From assembly GCA_040220415.1 (NCBI GenBank), contig JAVJUV010000091.1:135384-199383 (forward strand): a stretch of DNA of 64,000 nucleotides, in the 5' to 3' direction. Source of the DNA: JAVJUV01 sp040220415. GTDB taxonomy: Bacteria; Pseudomonadota; Alphaproteobacteria; Rhodobacterales; Rhodobacteraceae. A model generated the notes under the pieces. The model was not told the DNA's origin. It searched no databases and saw only the letters and a program-made list of their open reading frames with translations. The stretch's first letter is position 1, and every line of letters begins with the position of its first letter. Shown piece after piece: positions 50,647 to 58,675 of the stretch. The position numbers were made by a program, and so were the translations under genes.

Positions 50647-51537
50647 TCAGCTATGGCGCTCCTGTTCGACAACATTGGCGATCCCTGACCGAAGATCGAA
50701 CGTCGGGACAAAACCGGTCTGGGACTTCAGTTTCGAGGTATCGGCAATCACCGACGCGGGATCGTCGTCCGGCCTTGGCCTTGCGCCAAGTGAAACAAGT
50801 TGCGCCGCGCCGCTCTGTTGTGCCGCTTCGGTGACGAGATCGCGCACCCTGGTGCCTTTGCCCGAGGCTATATTGACAGGCCCTGAAACTCCCGCATCCA
50901 GAACAGCGACCATCGCCCGGGCAACATCCGAAACATGCAGGAAGTCGCGAACCTGCTCGCCATCCGTACAGGGAACCGTTTGACCGGTCCTGAAGCCGTG
51001 GAACAGATCACCCAGCAATCGGCCTTGCGGTTCACCCGGCCCGTAGACGAAAAAGATGCGGGCCCACGCGACAACCAACCCAAGTGATGCGGCCGCCTCG
51101 CACAACATCTGACCCGTGCGCGCCTTGCTCTGCCCGTAAAGACCCTGCGGAGCCAGACTGTCCGATTCCCTGTGCCGCACGTCGCGGCTCCAATCGTATT
51201 CGGCACAGGATCCTGCAGCGACAAGGTGTTTTCCACCGCACCGGGAAAAATCTGAAACCAGTCGCAGCGTGGCCGCCGCCCAGTCGATATTGGCCCGCGC
51301 AGTCATTCGCCCCGGTCCTCCATACCACGCCGCATGCACCAGCCCCTCGGCCCCCGCAGCGTCGAGAGCGTCGCGCGCGGACAGCTGATCCAGAAGGTCT
51401 ACGGCCACCGTACGCTCCGCCCCCGCGACAGGGGCGCCTGTCCGCGACGCAGCGATGACTTCGTGACCTGCCCGCTCAAGTTCGATGGCGGTCTGGCGCC
51501 CGATCAATCCAGTGGCTCCGGTCAGAAGGACACGCAT
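50647..51537 (-). CDS. NAD-dependent epimerase/dehydratase, likely CDP-sugar 4-reductase/epimerase
   Basis: This is a 296-residue SDR protein. MRVLLTGATGLIGRQTAIELERAG is the cofactor loop, AAGSCAEYDWS precedes the catalytic Tyr and Lys in LYGQSKARTGQML, and RIFFVYGPGEPQGRLLGDL and DFLHVSDVARAMV follow. Position after rfbF, rfbG and a C-methyltransferase matches RfbJ-type or related 4-ketoreductases that finish CDP-6-deoxyhexose synthesis. Its start overlaps the methyltransferase stop by 1 base. The specific stereochemistry cannot be told from sequence. Confidence 0.85.
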   Translation of the reverse strand: MRVLLTGATGLIGRQTAIELERAGHEVIAASRTGAPVAGAERTVAVDLLDQLSARDALDAAGAEGLVHAAWYGGPGRMTARANIDWAAATLRLVSDFSRCGGKHLVAAGSCAEYDWSRDVRHRESDSLAPQGLYGQSKARTGQMLCEAAASLGLVVAWARIFFVYGPGEPQGRLLGDLFHGFRTGQTVPCTDGEQVRDFLHVSDVARAMVAVLDAGVSGPVNIASGKGTRVRDLVTEAAQQSGAAQLVSLGARPRPDDDPASVIADTSKLKSQTGFVPTFDLRSGIANVVEQERHS

Positions 51538-52772
51538 CAGCCCACGACCCGGGTATCCGGAACCGCGATGACGAACCGAACATTCTTTTCCCGCAAATCG
51601 GAAAGCTGCGAGACGACTTCATCCCGGATGTTCCAGGGCAGGATCACCAGATCATCCGGTGGCGAACTTCTAAGCTTGTCGACGGCAAAGACCGGAATGT
51701 GCGTGCCCGGAAGAAGCGTGCCCTGTTTCGCCGGGTTGCGGTCCACGCAATAGGAAATGTCCGCCGTCCCGACACCGCAGTAGTTCAGCAGCGTGTTGCC
51801 CTTGGCGGCGGCACCGTATGCGGCAACCGTCCGGCCATTTACCTTTGCATCCGAAAGGTAGTCCAGAAAACTCTTCCTCAGCGCCTCGACACGGGGGCCG
51901 AACCCCTCATATCCTTCGGGCCGGTCCAGCTTCGCCCGGGTTTCTTTTTCCCGTACCGCATCGCGGCCGGGACAAGGCTGGTGCGAAGCTCCCTCCAGAC
52001 ACGAAAATACCCGCAGCGATCCCCCATGCGTCGGCAATTCCTCGACGTCGAAGACGCGAAGCCCGTGGGCCGCAAGAATACGCTCCAGCGCGACCAGGCT
52101 CAGATAGGTGTAATGCTCGTGATAGATCGTATCGAACTGCACCTTTTCGATCAGGTTCAGCAAGTGCGGAAACTCGACCGTCCAGACGGCGTCGCCCGTC
52201 AGGATCTCGGCAATCCCGGCGACGAAATCATTGATGTCCGGGACATGAGCCAGAACGTTCGCCGAGGACACAAGATCCGGCGCGACCCCTTCCTCGCGAA
52301 GTTGGCGCGCGAAGGCTTGTGTGAAGAATTCCACCCGTGTCGAAACGCCCTTCTTCTCGGCCTCGGCGGCGGTGTTTGCCGTGGGTTCGATGCCCAGCAC
52401 CGGTATGCCCTCCTGCACGAAGTACTGAAGCAGGTAGCCGTCGTTCGAAGCGATCTCCACGACCAGCGATCCGGTATTCAGACCAAGTCTCGGGATCATG
52501 GCCTGAACGTACTCGCTGCAATGTTTCAACCAGCTTTCGGAAAAGGACGAGAAATAGGCGTACTGATCATTGAAGATCGCATCTGCCGGCACCGCGTCCT
52601 CTACCTGAACCAGAAAACACCGATCACAGACCCGCGCATGAAGCGGGTAGGCCGCGCAGGCCGTGCCCGCGTCTTCGGGCTTCACATAGGAGTTCGCCAA
52701 AGGCGACATTCCCAGATCGACAAGCGTCCGGGTCAGCGGCGCTTTGCAATGACGGCATTTCGGCTCGCTCAA
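51537..52772 (-). CDS. sugar C-methyltransferase (TylC3/NovU-type, class I SAM)
   Basis: This 411-residue protein has the three-part layout of NDP-sugar C-methyltransferases. An N-terminal zinc site has Cys pairs in CRHCKAPL and VCDRCFLVQ, and a SAM-binding core has SLVVEIASNDGYLLQYFVQEGIPVLGIEPTANTAA. A C-terminal domain follows with VAAYGAAAKGNTLLNYCGVG and DRNPAKQGTLLPGTHIPV. YAYFSSFSESWLKHCSEY and IYHEHYTYLS are characteristic of the family. It would add a methyl group to carbon 3 of a 4-keto-6-deoxy sugar, here probably CDP-4-dehydro-6-deoxyglucose made by RfbG. It overlaps rfbG by 4 bases. Confidence 0.9.
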   Translation of the reverse strand: MSEPKCRHCKAPLTRTLVDLGMSPLANSYVKPEDAGTACAAYPLHARVCDRCFLVQVEDAVPADAIFNDQYAYFSSFSESWLKHCSEYVQAMIPRLGLNTGSLVVEIASNDGYLLQYFVQEGIPVLGIEPTANTAAEAEKKGVSTRVEFFTQAFARQLREEGVAPDLVSSANVLAHVPDINDFVAGIAEILTGDAVWTVEFPHLLNLIEKVQFDTIYHEHYTYLSLVALERILAAHGLRVFDVEELPTHGGSLRVFSCLEGASHQPCPGRDAVREKETRAKLDRPEGYEGFGPRVEALRKSFLDYLSDAKVNGRTVAAYGAAAKGNTLLNYCGVGTADISYCVDRNPAKQGTLLPGTHIPVFAVDKLRSSPPDDLVILPWNIRDEVVSQLSDLREKNVRFVIAVPDTRVVG

Positions 52773-53851
52773 TGTTCAATTCCCACACGTTTTGAATAGG
52801 TGCTGATCTGTTCGGCACAAAGCGCGGCGGCTTCCGCCCCGGCATCCGTTTGCGCATACCAGTCCGCCGTCATCCTGATGGTTTCCTCGAACGACAACAC
52901 CGGCTGCCATCCCAGGCCCGCGCGGGCCTTCGAATTGTCAAGCGTCAGGTGGAAGGCCTCGTGCGGCGCATTCGGGTCTTCGGTCACAACCAGCCGCCCC
53001 CGGCCCAGGCGATCGACCAGGGCGCCGGCAACTTCCAGCACGGGGCGCTCGTCCTTTCGATCGGGTCCGAAGTTCCATGCCTCGTCGAAACCGTCGCGTT
53101 CCAGGGTCAGAGCCTCTGCAAGGGTGAAATAGCCCCGCAGTGGTTCCATCACATGCTGCCACGGGCGGATGGCACGGGGCGAACGGATCGTGACCTCGCC
53201 TTCAGGGCCAAGACAGCCTCTCACGATGTCGGGAACCAGCCGGTCTTCGGACCAGTCGCCGCCGCCGATGACATTTCCCGCCCTGGCCGTTGCGATCCGG
53301 GCCGGGTGACCGTTCGCTGCGCGAGGCGCGAAATAGCTGTCGCGCATCGAACTCGCGACCAGCTCGGTGCATCCCTTCGATGCCGAATACGGGTCGCGGC
53401 CACCCAGCGTATCCGTTTCGCGATAGCCCCAGGGCCATTCCTTGTTGTCATAAGCCTTGTCCGAGGTGACGACGACCACGGCCTTGACCGAGGGCGCCTC
53501 CGACACCGCGTGCAGCAGCGATGCCGTCCCGGCAACGTTCGTCCGGAATGTCTCGTAGGGCTCTCTGTAGGAACGCCGCACCAGTGATTGCGCCGCCATG
53601 TGAAGCACGACCTCGGGCTTCGCGTCGTCAAGCAAGTGGTCGGCAGCCTTGCGGTCGCAAAGATCCGCCGTAACGGAATGCATCCGCTCGCCCAGTCCAA
53701 GCCGCGCGAAAAGCGATCCATCGTCGGGTTCAAGCGCCAGGCCCGAAACCTCGGCGCCAAGCCTCAGCAGCCACTCGGATGCCCACGCGCCCTTGAACCC
53801 GGTATGACCGGTAATCAACACACGCCGACCGCTCCAGAACTCGGGAGTCAT
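52769..53851 (-). CDS. rfbG: CDP-glucose 4,6-dehydratase
   Basis: This is a 360-residue extended SDR. The ATG at 53851 overlaps the rfbF stop as ATGA and gives MTPEFWSGRRVLITGHTGFKGAWASEWLLRLGAEVSGLAL, the diagnostic RfbG start. MAAQSLVRRSYREPYETFRTNVAGTA, VVVTSDKAYDNKEW with DPYSASKGCTEL, and NVIGGGDWSEDRLVPDIVR follow. It converts CDP-glucose to CDP-4-dehydro-6-deoxyglucose. The length matches enterobacterial RfbG. It is the second gene of a compact rfbF-rfbG-methyltransferase-SDR-gtrA operon. Confidence 0.95.
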   Translation of the reverse strand: MTPEFWSGRRVLITGHTGFKGAWASEWLLRLGAEVSGLALEPDDGSLFARLGLGERMHSVTADLCDRKAADHLLDDAKPEVVLHMAAQSLVRRSYREPYETFRTNVAGTASLLHAVSEAPSVKAVVVVTSDKAYDNKEWPWGYRETDTLGGRDPYSASKGCTELVASSMRDSYFAPRAANGHPARIATARAGNVIGGGDWSEDRLVPDIVRGCLGPEGEVTIRSPRAIRPWQHVMEPLRGYFTLAEALTLERDGFDEAWNFGPDRKDERPVLEVAGALVDRLGRGRLVVTEDPNAPHEAFHLTLDNSKARAGLGWQPVLSFEETIRMTADWYAQTDAGAEAAALCAEQISTYSKRVGIEH

Positions 53852-54624
53852 TTCCAGACTTTCCAGGGCGCCTCGCCGGCCTCCCACATCGTCTCAAGAT
53901 CCTGTCGGTCGCGCAAGGTATCCATCGGTTTCCAGAATCCCCCGTGCTGGAACGCCTTCAACTCGCCATCCTGTGCCAGTCTTGCCAACGGCGCGCGTTC
54001 CCAGACAGTGGAGTCATTTTCAAGGTACTTTCCGACGCCCGGCGACAGAACGAAGAAACCGCCATTGATCTGTCCGCCCTCGTCGAAAGGCTTCTCCGAG
54101 AAGCTTCTGACCGTATCCCCGGAATCCATTTCAAGCCTTCCGAAGCGCGCGGCGGGGGCGACCGCCGTCACGGTGGCCATTTTCCCATGCGATCTGTGGA
54201 ACTCCACAAGACCGCTGATATCGACATCACCGACACCGTCGCCGTAGGTGAGGCAGAAGGCCTCGTCGTCGGCAACCAGAGGCAGCACTCTCTTCAATCG
54301 ACCGCCGGTCATTGTATCGGTGCCGGTCTCGATCAGCGAAATGCGCCAGGGCTCGGCGACGCTTCGCAGGATTTCCATCCCTCCGTTGCCCAGATCGATC
54401 GTCACGTCGGCGCCGTGCAGATAGTAATTCGCGAAGAATTCTTTCACGACATAGCCCCGGTACCCCAGGCAGACGATGAAATCGGTAATTCCGTGGGCCG
54501 CGTAGATCTTCATGATATGCCAGAGGATCGGCCTTCCGCCGATTTCAACCATCGGCTTCGGCACCCTGTGAGTTTCCTCGGCCAGCCTGGTCCCCAGGCC
54601 ACCTGCGAGAATGACGCATTTCAT
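53848..54624 (-). CDS. rfbF: glucose-1-phosphate cytidylyltransferase
   Basis: This 258-residue nucleotidyltransferase makes CDP-glucose from CTP and glucose 1-phosphate. The start at 54624 gives MKCVILAGGLGTRLAEETHRVPKPMVEIGGRPILWHIMK, matching RfbF/AscA. YLHGADVTIDLGNG, FCLTYGDGVGDVDISGLVEFHRSHGKMATVTAV and the end FQHGGFWKPMDTLRDRQDLETMWEAGEAPWKVW are all typical. The frame continues to 54684 without further homology. It is the first gene of the CDP-sugar operon. A dyad AGGTTC-AA-GAACCT lies upstream at 54713-54726. Confidence 0.95.
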   Translation of the reverse strand: MKCVILAGGLGTRLAEETHRVPKPMVEIGGRPILWHIMKIYAAHGITDFIVCLGYRGYVVKEFFANYYLHGADVTIDLGNGGMEILRSVAEPWRISLIETGTDTMTGGRLKRVLPLVADDEAFCLTYGDGVGDVDISGLVEFHRSHGKMATVTAVAPAARFGRLEMDSGDTVRSFSEKPFDEGGQINGGFFVLSPGVGKYLENDSTVWERAPLARLAQDGELKAFQHGGFWKPMDTLRDRQDLETMWEAGEAPWKVWK

Positions 54625-54712
54625 TGCCAAAGTCTTTCTGTTCCAGATGTCCATGCGCCGTAATGCGCCGCGCTTGATCCGCACTATCTCAGCCGACAGT
54701 GAATTGAGTCAA

Positions 54713-54726
54713 AGGTTCAAGAACCT
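54713..54726. promoter_or_regulatory. perfect dyad in the promoter region of rfbF and the divergent SDR gene
   Basis: AGGTTC-AA-GAACCT is a perfect 6-bp inverted repeat with a 2-base centre, 89 bases upstream of rfbF. It sits in the 305-base divergent gap 54625-54929, in which I see no gene and no other strong element. It is a candidate operator of unknown partner. Confidence 0.4.
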
Positions 54727-54929
54727 GTGACCCATATTCCGAGACAATCGCGCACCACGCGTGGTTTTGTCGCCGCCTGCCTTCAACTCGGCGACGGTGT
54801 AATCTGCGTGACATTTCTCAGACAGCGGTTACGTCTAGCCGCCACTTCGGTCCAAAGGGGTTCAAGCCGGGCCCGGAAAGGCGTTTACTCGGTACGTCTT
54901 CCCATCGCCACAGAACAGAGGCTAACGCA

Positions 54930-56051
54930 GTGGACCTTGGTGCAGAGGAAACGGCATCGCTTTGTGAAGCCCCCGTGCTGGTCACCGGGGCCGGAGGCTT
55001 CGTTGGTGGCCATTGCGTACGCGCCCTCTTGGACGCAGGGGTCCGGCCAAGGACCCTGGTCAGGTCATCGCCCGAAGGGATGCGCCGCAGATATCCCGGC
55101 GCGGACATCAGAACCGGCACCATCGCCAGCGCCGGTGACACATTCGACGGGGTCAAGACCGTTTTCAACTTTGCCTACGACATGCGCGCCGACGGCATCC
55201 GAAACCTCCGCGATTTCGACTCGTTGCTGGCAAATCTTGGAAGGTGCAACGTCGAAAGGCTGGTTCATGCAAGCTCGATCGTCGTCCACGACGGCTGGCC
55301 GAACGCCGTACTTGACGAAACCTCTGCCCTGCGCGAAGCGGACGACCCCACCAGCTATCACTCTGCGAAGATCCTGATCGAACGCCGCATCCGTGAAGCC
55401 GTCAGCAGCGGTGCACTCGCCAGCGCAGTGATCCTGCGCCCTTCACTGGTCTACGGTCCCGGCGGCTGGATGTGGACGACCGAAACCGTTCGCCGCCTGC
55501 GCCGGGGTCCGGTGCTGTTGCCCGAGCCGCCGCACGATCATCCCCAGGATGCTCCATTCGGCCTTTGTCACACCGTCCATGCAGAGGATCTGGCGCTTGC
55601 CGCGATTCGGTCTTCGCTGCTGCAAACGGATCGGACGGCGACTTACATTGTTTCCGATCCCAACCCAGTAACCTGGGAAGAATACTATTCTGTCCACGCT
55701 CGGGAAATTGGTGTCGGAGCCGTGAAACGGGTTCCCTTTGCAGAACTCCAGGCCCGCATTCCGCCAGCGCCTATGCCCGGCAGCAAAACGGGGCCATCGC
55801 TCGCCGCGCGGGCAAGCTCGGTAGCGCGCCGGATGGTGGGCAGCGCGACGATTGACGCGATTTCCAATAAATTGCGAACACTTAGACAAGAGCCACAGCG
55901 AGAACAGATCCCCGAGCGGTGGCTGTTCGACCTGTATTCCGCAACGGGTCATCTGGACGTATCCAAGGCCGCCCGGGATCTCGGCTTCGCGCCTGCAAGA
56001 TCGCTTGAACAGCGCGTAAGAGACATGGCGGACGAACTGCGCGCTGTCTGA
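54930..56051 (+). CDS. NAD-dependent epimerase/dehydratase family protein
   Basis: This 373-residue extended SDR starts with GTG at 54930. The cofactor loop is VLVTGAGGFVGGHCVRALLDAG, HASSIVVHDGW stands in the usual Ser region, and YHSAKILIE is the YxxxK motif. RPSLVYGPGGWMWTTETVRRLRRGPV is the product-site region. The C-terminus after residue 290 is longer and more basic than usual. The pattern recalls dihydroflavonol-reductase-like and hopanoid-associated sugar epimerases more than nucleotide-sugar 4-epimerases. The substrate is unknown. It is divergent from rfbF and 89 bases upstream of the nucleotide-sugar dehydrogenase gene. Confidence 0.82.
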   Translation: MDLGAEETASLCEAPVLVTGAGGFVGGHCVRALLDAGVRPRTLVRSSPEGMRRRYPGADIRTGTIASAGDTFDGVKTVFNFAYDMRADGIRNLRDFDSLLANLGRCNVERLVHASSIVVHDGWPNAVLDETSALREADDPTSYHSAKILIERRIREAVSSGALASAVILRPSLVYGPGGWMWTTETVRRLRRGPVLLPEPPHDHPQDAPFGLCHTVHAEDLALAAIRSSLLQTDRTATYIVSDPNPVTWEEYYSVHAREIGVGAVKRVPFAELQARIPPAPMPGSKTGPSLAARASSVARRMVGSATIDAISNKLRTLRQEPQREQIPERWLFDLYSATGHLDVSKAARDLGFAPARSLEQRVRDMADELRAV

Positions 56052-56140
56052 CGGCAGAATTGCTGCAACCGCGAAAGTAGACCGGTTGCCTCGTTTCCAC
56101 TATGGTCGCGGGGTCGAAGAATGTTTTCAGGGTGCGGTAG

Positions 56141-57466
56141 ATGACGAGTTTCTTTTCGCTCTCAAATGATTTGAGAAAAAGTATCACTACGCAGGATGCG
56201 AAAGTGGGCGTGGTCGGGCTGGGCTATGTCGGGCTGCCGCTCTCGTTGGGCGTCCACGATGCAGGCTTCACCGTCATGGGCGTGGACATAAAATCCGACC
56301 GCGTTGACGCGATCAATTCGGGCCAGCAACTGCTCAAGTATCTTCCCGCGGACAGGATCGCCAACGCACGCGACAGCGGCCGCTACCAGGCAACGACGGA
56401 TATCGCCAACCTGTCGGACGCCGACATCGTTCTCGTCAGCGTGCCCACGTCGATCGATCACGACGATCAGCCCGACATCTCCATTCTTTTCAGGGCCGCC
56501 GGCGATCTCGCCCCGGTCGTGCGCCCGGGTGCGCTGGTCATCATCGAGTCCACGGTTTATCCGGGCGCGATCCGCGAGAAGATCGCCCCGATCTTCACCG
56601 ACGCGGGCCATGTGCTGGGTCAGAACCTGTTCCTTGCCTTCTCGCCGGAACGCGAAGATCCCGGAAACGCCAGCTTCCATACCCGCAATATCCCCAAGCT
56701 GGTCGGCGCCGACGATCCGACTTCGCTCGAAATGGCGGCGATGTTCTACCGGCAGGTGGTCGAAGAGGTTGTCGAAGTCAGCTCCACAACCGTGGCCGAA
56801 ACGGTGAAAGTGTACGAAAACAGCTTCCGCACCGTGAACATCGCGCTTGCCAACGAGATGAAATCGGTCTGCCAGGCGCTTGGCATCGACGTGCACGAGA
56901 TGATCGCCGCAGCAGCGACCAAACCATTCGGCTTCATGCCGTTCTGGCCGGGTCCGGGCATCGGCGGCGACTGCATACCGGTGTCTCCGGTCCTCTTGAC
57001 GGCGCGTGTAAAGGAACTGGGCGCGTCGCTTCCCATAGTCGAACATGCGATCGTGTCCAGCCGCGCGATCCCCGCGGGCGTCGTCGCGCGGGCAGCAGAG
57101 GCAGCCGGCGGAACCCTGTCGGGAAAGAAAGTCCTGCTTCTGGGCATTTCCTACAAGAAGGACGTGGGCGATGTCAGGCGTTCTCCTGCCGTCGACATCC
57201 TGGAACTGATCGCGACAGAGGGCGGCGCATGCGATTACCATGACCCGCTTGTGCCCGTCTTCGCCGCTGCCGGTTCCACGGAAGAACACCGCTCGGTGGA
57301 CCTGACTGAAACCGCCCTTTCGGCGTATGATCTGGTTATCGTCGCCACCGATCATACTGACGTCGACTACCAGCTCGTCGGTCGCCAGGCGCCGATCATC
57401 GTCGATACGCGAAACGTCTTCGCTGCCGGAAAAATCCCAGTCTCGGGGATGCTGGTCAGCGCCTGA
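56141..57466 (+). CDS. nucleotide sugar dehydrogenase (UDP-N-acetylglucosamine 6-dehydrogenase/WbpA type)
   Basis: This is a 441-residue UDP-sugar dehydrogenase that oxidises the C6 hydroxyl to a carboxylate in two NAD-dependent steps. KVGVVGLGYVGLPLSLGVHDAG is the cofactor site, IIESTVYPGAIREKI and LAFSPEREDPGN follow, and KVYENSFRTVNIALANEM contains the catalytic Lys. The nucleophilic Cys278 is in GPGIGGDCIPVSP. The wording around PFWPGPGIGGDCIP fits the WbpA/WbpO subgroup acting on UDP-HexNAc rather than the UDP-glucose subgroup. The product uronic acid could be amidated by the AsnB-like enzyme at 44258. It converges with the SDR gene at 57480. Confidence 0.92.
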   Translation: MTSFFSLSNDLRKSITTQDAKVGVVGLGYVGLPLSLGVHDAGFTVMGVDIKSDRVDAINSGQQLLKYLPADRIANARDSGRYQATTDIANLSDADIVLVSVPTSIDHDDQPDISILFRAAGDLAPVVRPGALVIIESTVYPGAIREKIAPIFTDAGHVLGQNLFLAFSPEREDPGNASFHTRNIPKLVGADDPTSLEMAAMFYRQVVEEVVEVSSTTVAETVKVYENSFRTVNIALANEMKSVCQALGIDVHEMIAAAATKPFGFMPFWPGPGIGGDCIPVSPVLLTARVKELGASLPIVEHAIVSSRAIPAGVVARAAEAAGGTLSGKKVLLLGISYKKDVGDVRRSPAVDILELIATEGGACDYHDPLVPVFAAAGSTEEHRSVDLTETALSAYDLVIVATDHTDVDYQLVGRQAPIIVDTRNVFAAGKIPVSGMLVSA

Positions 57467-57479
57467 ATGGCATGGCCGC

Positions 57480-58445
57480 TCAGGCTTTTTCCAGGCGTTC
57501 CCGAATGATGTCGGCGATGATCTGGTCCAGCGGGATATGCGGCCGAAATCCGGTGGCGCCTTCGATACGGGTCAGATCGGGTTTGCGGCGTTGCATATCC
57601 TCGAAACCCGGTCCGTAGACGTCTTTGTAGGGGACATATTGGATTTCCGAAGCCGATCCCGTCATCTCGATGACCTTGTTTGCCAGATCGCCGATCGTGA
57701 CTTCGTGATCGGTCCCGATGTTGTAGACGGTGCCGATAGTCTCGGGCCGATCGAAAAGCCGCGCAAGCGCCTCGATGACATCGTGCACGTGACAGAAGCA
57801 TCGGGATTGATTTCCGTCCCCGTGCACGACAAGCGGGCGGCCCTCGCGGGCGGCGTCCACGAAACTGGGAATGACCATGCCATAGCGGCTGGTCTGGCGC
57901 GGGCCGGTGGTGTTGAAGAACCTCAGGATCGTCGCGGGCAACCTGCGCTCTCGGACATAGGACAGCGCCAGGAACTCGTCGCACATCTTGGCACAGGCGT
58001 AGGACCAGCGCAGGTTATCTGTCGCGCCGATAATCAGGTCGTCGGTCTCTTTCTGCGGAAAGGACCGAGACTTGCCGTAAACCTCGGAAGTCGACGCAAC
58101 GAAAACCCGCGTGTTATCCCGCAGGCAGGCCTCAAGCACGCGTTCGGTGCCGACGATATTGGTCAGCAGCCCCGCCGACGGTTGCTCCATGATCAGGCGC
58201 ACACCGACAGCGGCCGCCAGGTGAAATACGCATTCCGCCGCGTCCACCAGGTCGCCCACAAGCGCCGCGTCCAGCACCGACCCTTCCCGGAACTCGAAAC
58301 GCGGATTGGAGGCCACGGCGGTCAAATTCTCTTCCGAACCGGTCGAAAGGTCATCCAGAACCGTGACGGAATGACCTTCGGAAATCAGCCTTTCGGCAAG
58401 GAAGGAGCCGATGAATCCCGCTCCGCCGGTAATGAGAATTTGCAC
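57480..58445 (-). CDS. NAD-dependent epimerase/dehydratase (GalE/UDP-uronate decarboxylase-like SDR)
   Basis: This is a 321-residue extended SDR. The GTG at 58445 is preceded by AGGT and gives MQILITGGAGFIGSFLAERLISEGH; upstream in-frame residues to 58550 are not family-like. HLAAAVGVRLIMEQP, ASTSEVYGKSRSFPQKETDD, the YxxxK motif as YACAKMCDEF, and GPRQTSRYGMVIPSFVDAAREGRPLVVHGDGNQSRCFCHVHDV follow. It resembles UDP-glucose 4-epimerase and UDP-glucuronate decarboxylase relatives of the same superfamily. Its position beside the UDP-HexNAc dehydrogenase gene suggests a UDP-sugar substrate, for example epimerisation of a UDP-uronic acid. Confidence 0.85.
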   Translation of the reverse strand: MQILITGGAGFIGSFLAERLISEGHSVTVLDDLSTGSEENLTAVASNPRFEFREGSVLDAALVGDLVDAAECVFHLAAAVGVRLIMEQPSAGLLTNIVGTERVLEACLRDNTRVFVASTSEVYGKSRSFPQKETDDLIIGATDNLRWSYACAKMCDEFLALSYVRERRLPATILRFFNTTGPRQTSRYGMVIPSFVDAAREGRPLVVHGDGNQSRCFCHVHDVIEALARLFDRPETIGTVYNIGTDHEVTIGDLANKVIEMTGSASEIQYVPYKDVYGPGFEDMQRRKPDLTRIEGATGFRPHIPLDQIIADIIRERLEKA

Positions 58446-58466
58446 TTTGCACCTATACCCAAGTTT

Positions 58467-58525
58467 CCGAAAGGGAATATAGCTGTGGTCGGGATGCGAC
58501 AAGACGCATTGTCTTTTCCTTTCGG
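58467..58525. promoter_or_regulatory. inverted and direct repeats in divergent promoter region
   Basis: CCGAAAGG (58467-58474) and its inverse CCTTTCGG (58518-58525) are 43 bases apart, and each is followed by the run GGAATAT. The pair lies between the SDR gene at 57480 and the flavoprotein gene at 58676 and may be a looping operator or a hairpin. Confidence 0.35.
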
Positions 58526-58618
58526 AATATGGCGCTTGCGTTGCCTTCATGCGTACACCTGCCGCAGGCGGGTCACTGAAACCGCATCACCGGAGAAACG
58601 CAGTTTGGCGAAAATCCA

Positions 58619-58647
58619 GGAAACAAAGCACAGGGTTCCTTGTTTCC
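58619..58647 (+). promoter_or_regulatory. leader hairpin upstream of the flavoprotein gene
   Basis: GGAAACAA (58619-58626) and TTGTTTCC (58640-58647) form an 8-bp stem with a 13-base loop, ending 28 bases before the start at 58676. It could affect translation of the flavoprotein. Confidence 0.35.
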
Positions 58648-58675
58648 GGCGCCTCATCCGGGGCGGACTTTCGGC

